Source of the DNA: Cubamyces lactineus
Taxonomy: Eukaryota; Basidiomycota; Agaricomycetes; Polyporales; Polyporaceae
Direction: 5' to 3'
Assembly: GCA_022376465.1 (NCBI GenBank)
Contig: JACDTU010000006.1
Span: 124,001-188,000, forward strand
Length of the DNA stretch: 64,000 nt
The notes below the pieces were generated by a model. That model did not search any database. It saw nothing but the letters and a program-made list of their open reading frames with translations, and was not told the DNA's origin. The stretch's first letter is position 1. Each line of letters begins with the position of its first letter. A program made the translations under genes and the position numbers. This document shows positions 56,576 through 64,000 of the stretch, one piece after another.

Positions 56576-59299
56576 GGAGTGGTTAGGTGTGGTTGGGGGC
56601 GCCCTGTCACAGCTTCGAGTATGTCTAGCTGCGGACCCTAACACTCCGTCAACCCAAGGCTCGCGAGGCTGCATTCCGGAAGTCAATCGCGCCGCTGGTA
56701 GCTAGTCGCACATATCACGGGATTAAGGTTCGATTTATGGGTTGAGAGAGCAATTTCTAGCACCATGATGTTTCGTCCTCATTTCCACCAGTTGGATATG
56801 GCTCCCATATGGACTTGCTGTGGAGCCTCAGAGGGAAGAAAGATGGGATCGCGAGTCCGGCTACTTTTCACTCGACTCACTGTGTCAACCACGTGATCGC
56901 GTTCCACGCTGCCACAAAGTGACAAAGCGCCCAGCTCCCTCAAGTTCTGCCACTTCGAGTCTTACTCACTACGGTTTCCCTCTCAGCATGTACCTCGTCC
57001 TACCACTATCGATCTACGCCTGGAGTGTTGAGAGACTCTTCATGTAGTCTGTCTAAGCCCTGGATGCACCAGCTACGCCGTCAATCATCGCCGCAGAGGT
57101 GTCGTTACACCTGTCGGCTGCCCGCGGCACCTTCAAACCTAACAAGCCTCGCGGAACGTCAAGTTGATAGTATGAGACCTGCATAATGACGTTGTTGATG
57201 TTGGAGTTTGAGCGGTAGGCGCGAAGTAACATCTTCCACGAGTCAAAGATACTTGGAATGCCGTTCGGCAGACTTTGAGGGAGGGATGCACGGTGAGTCT
57301 CACCCTTTCTAGACATCTATATATCGGGTCTGAGGTCAGAAAGGTTCGTTCTGGCGTTTGAGTCGAGCCGCTATATTGCGTCTGAGCTCGAAGCCTCCGT
57401 TACTTTGAGCCAACAACCAGCTTCTCCGCGACCTTCTCAAGTCGCTAGCAAGGTGTCCGGGAGTCGCCCCTGTTGTCGACGACACTCCAAGTCCTATTCG
57501 ACTAGTTCATCAGTGGACTACGAGAAGCCGTCGTACTTTGAAGCGTCGGGAGCCTTCTCTACCCTCTAGTTGGCATCGTCAGCGAAATGCGCTATGAAAC
57601 CATTCCGCGATGCGTCAGGATGATCGGCAAGCCGTAGCCTTCTTATATCAATGAATTGCCTCAAGACCGAAACGACATCAGGAGGGACTAGTATCAGTAG
57701 AGGTTGATGCTGTTGTGCATGGTCCACATTCAATCTAGCGAAGATGTTGGGCGCGAGTGTCGACCACATCACTCTTGATCAATATGGATGCCAGAGCCGG
57801 CGCCCTTGATCGCGATGCGACACAATTCGACTGTTCATCTCGGTCAGAAGCTGTTCGCAGTGAAGTGCTAAGTCGTTCCAGTGTTCTTTCTTTCTCAACG
57901 TATCTAGCTTCCGCTGTTGACCCGTATTGTGCTCATTCGGCTACCGAGTTTTGTCCGGATTGCAAATGCATTCGGCAATCGTATGGTGCATCGGAAAGCT
58001 CATAATGGAGTTCAGCGTTGCTGCCACAAGGCAGGTCCGCAGCTACTGTTTATGGAGCTGTACGTTCGTGGTGGCTGTGGCATCCCAGGTTCGTTCTATG
58101 CAAACAAGTACGATCTCTCCAATGCTGACGACGTATCCTAGCGCATCCACCATAGTAGCTTGCCACAAGACTATCCACATACAAATTCGCATTGCCTCAT
58201 ATTTATACCGCTCAAAGTCGCGGCCCGAGGCCGCTGCTTCTATTGTGACCTTCGCCGCTGTGCTCTGCGGTCTTCTCACACACGAACGTCTGAGAACTGT
58301 CACCCTCTGGCTAGATGTGCATGGATCTGCGACTTGCACGGGCTGTTCCGAGTTCTCCATCTTTTCGCGTTCCCGGCGGTCCATCTCTAGTCCTGCGACT
58401 GCGGTATGATCTGTCTTGTGCCTACGCTATGCCCCTGGGACGCGGAGTCCCGCTCTTTGTCCCAGCCGCCGTCGCTTGATCGCGGGCAGCTCGAAACATG
58501 GTCTAGCAGGAACTATCACCATGACCCTGAACGCTATGTGACCGCGCCAGGTAAGTGGAGGTACCTGTGATGCAATCTCCAAAGGCGTTTCTTGAGAGGG
58601 TACGTTCCGAACTCATCCTTCACCCGCCCCATCTTCGGGGCCGTGCTCAAATGGGTGCAATAGCTCCCCACTACCGAGGTATGTTCCTGTGACCCGAGGG
58701 CGGCATTTGACGCTGACTGTTCGTCCCAAGGTATTCGGATGTCTTGGTGCTCCCTCTGTGATGCAAGCCACCTCCTGCCATGGTTTAGGCTATGAGCAGT
58801 CTAGGGACCGCAACGAACAGTCACCGAACGGACATACAGAGTATGATCATGACCACAAGACGCAGTACACGAATAGCAGCTTCTGACATCAACTTCTCCC
58901 TGATCCCCCTCTCACGACGTCAACGGCCTGTGACTAGGTATGTGCCGCACGCGTCCGTCCGAGGGTCTTCTCGGCGAGCACTCTGCCACTTTCTCCCTCG
59001 TCCTAAGCGACGAGAAGTGTATCTCCTTACCCGGCGCGCGAACACAGCCACTCCCGCACATTTCGGCGTCGTCGCGCGAGCGCATCGCCTCGTCGTCACG
59101 ATGCGGAGCACGCTGACGTTTGGCGGCCCATCAAGTCGAGGATGTCCTTGATTAGCTGTAGGTTGTCGATCGCGGAGAACTGACTTGCGGGCAGCGAGCT
59201 TTACTTAATCACTGCTCCGCGACATTGACTGGCAGGACCATGAGGCGTCCGTCGAAGTAAGTCCCGCGCAAGGTTGCACCCGAATGCCTCTACTCTCGC
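56576..59299. other. Gene-poor relic zone
   Basis: About 2.7 kb with many stops on both strands. Some pieces look protein-like: the minus strand at 57053-57316 has SIFDSWKMLLRAYRSNSNIN, and the plus strand near 58265-58330 has LLTHERLRTVTLWLDVHG. They might be fragments of F-box/LRR genes, but I cannot establish a gene. No RNA gene was recognised. Confidence 0.35.
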
Positions 59300-62152
59300 C
59301 CACCTTCGCAGGTCTTCGCTGAAAGAGCCTTCCGCCCCCCTGCTGATGACCCATGTGCACCGGAAGCTACCCTTCGGTCCCTTGCACTCTGACCGCGAAG
59401 CCCAGCTGCGTGCTCCCCACGCTTTCCGCATATGTCGTTGAAGCGAAGTGTACCTTGCTTCCCTGCCGAGCGATGCGCGGGGGCGACAGTTTGAGAGAAC
59501 GAATGCCCAAGAAAGACAATACGTGGCGGCGAGGCTGTGAAAGGTCCATTCATCGAGTGCACGTTCTTCTCTGATAATCAGGAAGAGCAAAACACTTACC
59601 CAGACCCTGGTAGACTCCTATTCACGGGCGGTCTATTACCGTCACCTGCCTGGTATATGTCCCGGTGATCACGAGATGGCACGACGTAACCTTGAGTTAC
59701 GTTGTCCGAACTCAAGTGGACGCTGCGCGTGCCACGCCGTCCGGGCCTTTGCTTCCGGCATAGAAACGTATGTCGTTCTCTCCCACTCCTGTGCTACTGT
59801 ACGCACTCCTGACATATCTGACAGTGAGCGTGAAGTTCCCCGTCTTGTCTGCACGGCGTGATGTCCATATCTACGCGACTATCGTCGGTTTCGACATCCT
59901 TGTGGGCGGCCGACAAGGGGTCGTAACTGGCCGGTGCGCTTTATCATTGCGACGGGCTCGTCCCCATTTTGTCGTAACGGCGCATCGATATGTTGCCGTC
60001 ACGCCGCCGCTGGTCGCTCCGGCTTAGAAGCACTGCGCGCAGCTATGGAGAAACCTCGTTTTGGCCCTTGTCACCACGGTCTCACGCCTATGTTGGGCAC
60101 TCTGCTTGCTGCGTGGTCTCTGTGCTGTATAGTAATATCAAACGCCACGGACCTCATCGGCGCACCGGATGCCGAGCGAAGTAAGTTCGTACTCAGGCGG
60201 CCACACCTCAGGTTTAAGCCTCGATGCTCCAACGGGCGGGTGATTCCCTCTCTTCCACCGCTGTCCCAGCTAGGCACACCCTCAATCTTCCTCCGAACTC
60301 TCACCGCCATCCGCTGACCGCTGCCTGTCTGCAGCGCGATCCACCCCTCTAGCTTCGTTGCTGATATCTCGCGCACTGTCGCATACGCCATCTGCAGCTG
60401 CCTGCTTCTACGACGCAGATTTCCTGGCCTCCAGCCGTATTTGGCAATCTCTGAACCTTGAATTCTGGGAGTGGCGTATATGAGGCAAAGCGGGCTCATC
60501 TCGAGCGTCCAAACCTAACCGAGCCGCCCCTCCTCTCTCCGGAGTCGTTCCCGAGCATGTCCTCCGGCGACGCAGCTGTTTACCAGAGCATAGGCACCGA
60601 TCTGCTGCATTCATTTGTAGCGGTCACCGTCGAGACATTCCTCATCGGTGTGTCTTATGAGCCTATATTGTGTTCAGTTGATTGACCTAGAGAACTGCAG
60701 CGGTCTACTCCATCCTGGTCCTCGAGACCGCACGACTGCTCCTGTACGCCGAGTCGCATAGTCTTGCGTGATTGACCCGGGCCCGCTGACTCCCTGATTA
60801 TAGGAGGAAGACTCGCACTCGAGTGTCGGTCTGCACATGCATCGTCGTTTTCCTCATGTTCGGTCTCGCGCTCGCGCTGTGGATGATAGACATCCATAAC
60901 GTGGTGACCGAGATTCAGATCACACTGCTCGACACCTCCACGGCCCCTCTCTCGGACGTCTATTTCAGCGCCGTGCAAAAGGTCCTCCGCCTCGCCTCTG
61001 TCGAGGACGTCGTGTACTCGTATCTGGTCAGCGATCTCATGTATAGTTTCTTGCGTACCGTTTTCTGACCATGTCGTAGACGATCCTTGGCGACACGATC
61101 ATAATCTGGCGTGTGTACGCCTTCTGGTCGCGCGGAAAGGAGAAATTGGTCTTGATCATCCCTATTGCCTTCCTGTTGGGCTCGATCGGTACGTGCTTAG
61201 AATGCTTTACGTTCTTGGACTAATGGTTGAATGCACTTGGCAGCGACCTCGATGATGTTGAGCTACTGCGCGGCTCGTCTCGGAGCCGACATCGCTCTAG
61301 GCACGTATCAGCACCCCGCTTTCTGCCGCAACATCCAGACGGCGTCATATTCAACTACCTTGGCGACCACGGGCGTTGCGACTATTCTCATCGGCTACAA
61401 GACATGGTATGTACCGGGCCCGGGCGCTCGACTAGGGATAGTTCATGTTGATGACGACGGGCTATCTAGGGAATACCGCCAGACGCATTTGGAAGCGTTC
61501 GGCAAGATGTCGCGCCAGACGCGGACACAGAAAATCATGCTGATGCTCGTCGAGTCTGGTGTGATCTACATGCTCTTCTTCGTGCGTCTCTTCCCTTCTT
61601 GGAGTAGTAAGGTTTGGTCTCGTCTGACATTCCGTGCGAACATCAGGTCGTGCAAGTCGTCATGAGTCTCTCGTCCGTGAACGAGAGCATCGAGGAGCGA
61701 CCGGCCCTCGCCTTCGCGCTGACGATCTATCAGTACATCACAAGTCTCATCGTCGTATGTTTCCTTTCCTCTCCACTCCTCGCCCACAGAAAGACTGACG
61801 ACTCGGACGTGGCCTGCAGGGCATCTACCCAACCGTCGTCGTCGTGCTCGTCAACTCGAAGCACTCCGTGCTCCGGCCCGAGTCCGAGGGCAGCACCGCG
61901 CAGGGCGGGATCAAGTTCAAGAGCACGCTGGGCACGGGCACGACCCAGAGCACGTACCTCAACACGAACTCGAGCGCGATGTCCATGTCGGCATCGCGCG
62001 GCGGGCCCCCGGCGACGACCGTCGATTTGTACGAGATGTCGCGCGTGTCGAGCGAGGGCAAGGCCGGCGCAGGCCTCGGCGTCGGGGAGGTCTTGAAGGA
62101 CCCAGCGTTGACCGTGCGGGTGCAGCAGTCGGCGGAAACGTACCATGTTTAG
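59300..62152 (+). repeat. Right arm of the inverted segmental duplication
   Basis: Partner of 38965-41550 in opposite orientation. It includes about 1.2 kb upstream of the seven-helix gene plus the gene itself. A shared block near 59700-59830 translates to VRTQVDAARATPSG, compared with VRTQVDVSHGAPSG on the left arm, and contains a stop here. The shared upstream part may therefore be a decayed exon or conserved non-coding DNA. Confidence 0.75.
60557..62152 (+). CDS. Basidiomycete seven-helix membrane protein, copy 2
   Basis: Eight exons (60557-60647, 60701-60767, 60804-61026, 61080-61188, 61244-61406, 61470-61581, 61647-61754, 61820-62152) give 401 residues. The start MSSGDAAVYQSIGTDLLHSF parallels copy 1 (MSSADASVWQSIGTNLLNSF). 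Helices, loop motifs (RLASVEDVVYSY, GTYQHPAFCRNIQT) and all intron positions agree. The donor of exon 2 has moved three bases upstream (GC|GTGATT), dropping one tryptophan codon but keeping the frame. The C-terminal tail is longer and rich in Gly, Ser and Thr. The gene looks intact; ligand and pathway are unknown. Confidence 0.88.
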
Positions 62153-64000
62153 CCGTGGTACACTGCCGTTGTGTAGAGGAGCCCTGTCGGGTTGTGCTAG
62201 TATCGATCCGGAGCGTTATTGTTACGATGCCTATGATGATGATGATGTATAGTAGATGGCCCTCTCGGAGAGCCGTAATCTATGATAGTATTTATTGCCA
62301 CAAACACGCAAAGACACCTGAGTAAATAGGGCCGTTTTCCTATGTCAGAGTGTTGGTCAAGCAGCAGGCACGGCCCGATAAACGTGCCGGTGTCGCACAA
62401 GGCCACCGAGAACAATGGCCCCTCGCAGGTAGCCGAGCGTTAGGAGGGGACGTGCCGAACGTCAAGTCCTTGTAGGTGGGCGCTGGCAATGGCAGCTTCG
62501 TGTTGAATTGGAGCTTAAAAATGGGTTAGATAGTTTGATAGCAAACTAATTAGAACGGTCAGCGGCGCTTGAAAACCGTTACTCAAGCACTCATCCAGCG
62601 ACTTGACCATAAGCAATGGTGTCGTCTTCAGCCACTAAACACCTCTAAGCACTCTCTTCTATCTATCGCTATTGACTCCTTCTATCGCCCGACTTGATCA
62701 CTCATCCAGGTCATACTTACAACACTAGTGACCGTAGGCACGGAGGTGCGTTGCACGTACCCCGTTACTCGGGATCGGTGCCTCGGATGCCACGGTGGTC
62801 CTTGCGGACAGCGCCCTCTTGTCGCGATTACCTGTCTGCACTCGCAGGAAATGTAGGATTGTATAACAGACAGACTACACCGCATACCTTGACCAGCTGT
62901 AGCGAACTGCGTGCCGCGCTTTCCGACTTGCAACGAACGGTCGGCCCAGGGGCTACGCCGGCTCTGACAAGCCTGCTCGTGTCAGGCTAGCCCCGACCGC
63001 GACATTTTGAGCGAGCTCAGGCTGCTGTACTCAGGACGATAATGCCATTTCAATGGGTCACCACGCAGGTTGGGGCCGTTCCAAGTAGCCACCGCCTCGT
63101 GTAGGCAGGGGTCTCGATGCGAGATCTCCTGTTGGTTTTCGTTGGAAATGATTCTCGTCGCGCAGGCTTACTACCTTGGTTCGGCAGCGGTTTGTTTGAC
63201 ACATCTGTGCCTTGGTAATAGGCTTATCGCATTCGCTCCCGCCACAATGTGGACGCCACGGCAAGGTTCCTCAAGTCCTCAAGTACTGACACGCCTCACG
63301 CGATTTCACGCCGCATGTACTCCTTCCTCATTCTATCCTTTTCGGCGACGAGATGTTCTGACCCTGTTCTGCAGGGTTTCCGCGGCCTACGCGCCACGCT
63401 GCGTGCCTCACATGCCTGATGGAATGTACTGAGCTAATGCCTTATTCGACTTCCTCATAATAGAAGGACATGCTGCGGCTGAGGAGGCTCGGAGATCTGC
63501 GACTCGGCAACGAAGCAACGAGGGCCAACCGCTGTTCGGAACGCGCAGCGCAGCCATACTCATCCTACCGCATGGGGCCCAAGACACGACGTCTTGATCG
63601 ATATGGTGTTCACCCCGATGTAGCAAGCTCTCGCAAAATGCCTTACGATACGCCAATGGAAGGCGGTGTGGTAATTTGCTAGCCGCGTACAGAAGTAAAA
63701 GACTCATCAAAACGTCCGTATGTCTAGTAACGGCAGATACCGAGCAGCTACAAGCTCAGAAGGCAGGTGGCGTACAACCGCCGCCTGAGCGAATGTTCTT
63801 CGTCTTCTCTTACAGACCATGTGTACGTTCGGTAGCTTGCCACTTCAGCCATGGTGATTAGTTCGCATGGACAATGGGCTGTGCTGCTTGTGCACCATGC
63901 ACGAAGCGGCAGCCTTCTAGACAAGTTCTGTACGCCTTGAGGCACTGGCAGCAGTGCCCATGATTTGGTATTCGGCATTTGGTGAATGCTACTTCGCCGA
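62153..64000. other. Right end of window, no recognisable gene
   Basis: About 1.85 kb after the seven-helix gene. Several short open frames exist on both strands, but none has motifs or splice continuity I can support. Part of a gene entering from beyond the right edge cannot be excluded. Confidence 0.4.

Noticed and set aside
57053..58410. Additional genes in the relic zone
   Set aside because: Several protein-like pieces occur on both strands, but none could be joined in frame or matched with confidence to a family.
60747..60803. Premature stop in the second seven-helix gene (GCGTGA near 60767)
   Set aside because: The stop disappears if the donor GC|GTGATT is used. The spliced frame then continues correctly and the total length stays a multiple of three.

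Overview
The window looks like a gene-dense nuclear segment of an agaricomycete (mushroom-forming or wood-decay basidiomycete). Most introns are about 50-60 nt and genes often have 7-19 exons. One gene is a group III hybrid histidine kinase. The rest of the gene set is typical of Agaricomycetes: families of F-box/LRR-like genes, eqolisin-type (G1) peptidases, a P450 and uncharacterised seven-helix membrane proteins. I joined exons by hand from splice motifs, reading-frame continuity and family motifs. For every complete multi-exon gene the joined length is a multiple of three. No tRNA, rRNA or CRISPR was seen.

Region 1 (1-20.0 kb) is core genome. Three genes lie on the minus strand: a large ankyrin-repeat protein with a nucleotidyltransferase-like N-terminus (cut by the left edge), the GPI-transamidase catalytic subunit Gpi8/PIG-K, and a Prm10/ThrE-family membrane protein. 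After about 4.1 kb without a recognisable gene comes the plus-strand histidine kinase, a seven-HAMP sensor expected to act upstream of the HOG MAP-kinase pathway.

Region 2 (20.7-38.1 kb) is accessory. It holds four G1-fold secreted proteins, two with an intact catalytic Gln/Glu pair and two that have lost both residues. These are interleaved with F-box/LRR-like genes. Three [F-box then G1] units lie in the same orientation at different stages of decay: dead F-box with dead G1, F-box fragment with dead G1, and intact F-box with intact G1. A 13-exon cytochrome P450 sits between units 1 and 2.

Region 3 (38.9-62.2 kb) has a mirror-like layout. A seven-helix membrane gene (minus) and an F-box gene (plus) on the left are matched by an F-box gene (minus) and a seven-helix gene (plus) on the right. 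An FAD/NAD(P)H oxidoreductase and a small PD-(D/E)XK-like gene lie between them. Several decayed F-box copies are scattered here. In total I find four intact F-box-like genes and at least seven remnants on both strands, the pattern of rapid birth-and-death evolution. The last about 1.8 kb shows no recognisable gene.

Functionally, the left part is housekeeping and signalling (GPI anchoring, membrane transport, osmosensing). The right part is secreted or ubiquitin-linked accessory functions. Any functional link between the F-box genes and the G1 proteins is inference from their repeated pairing only.
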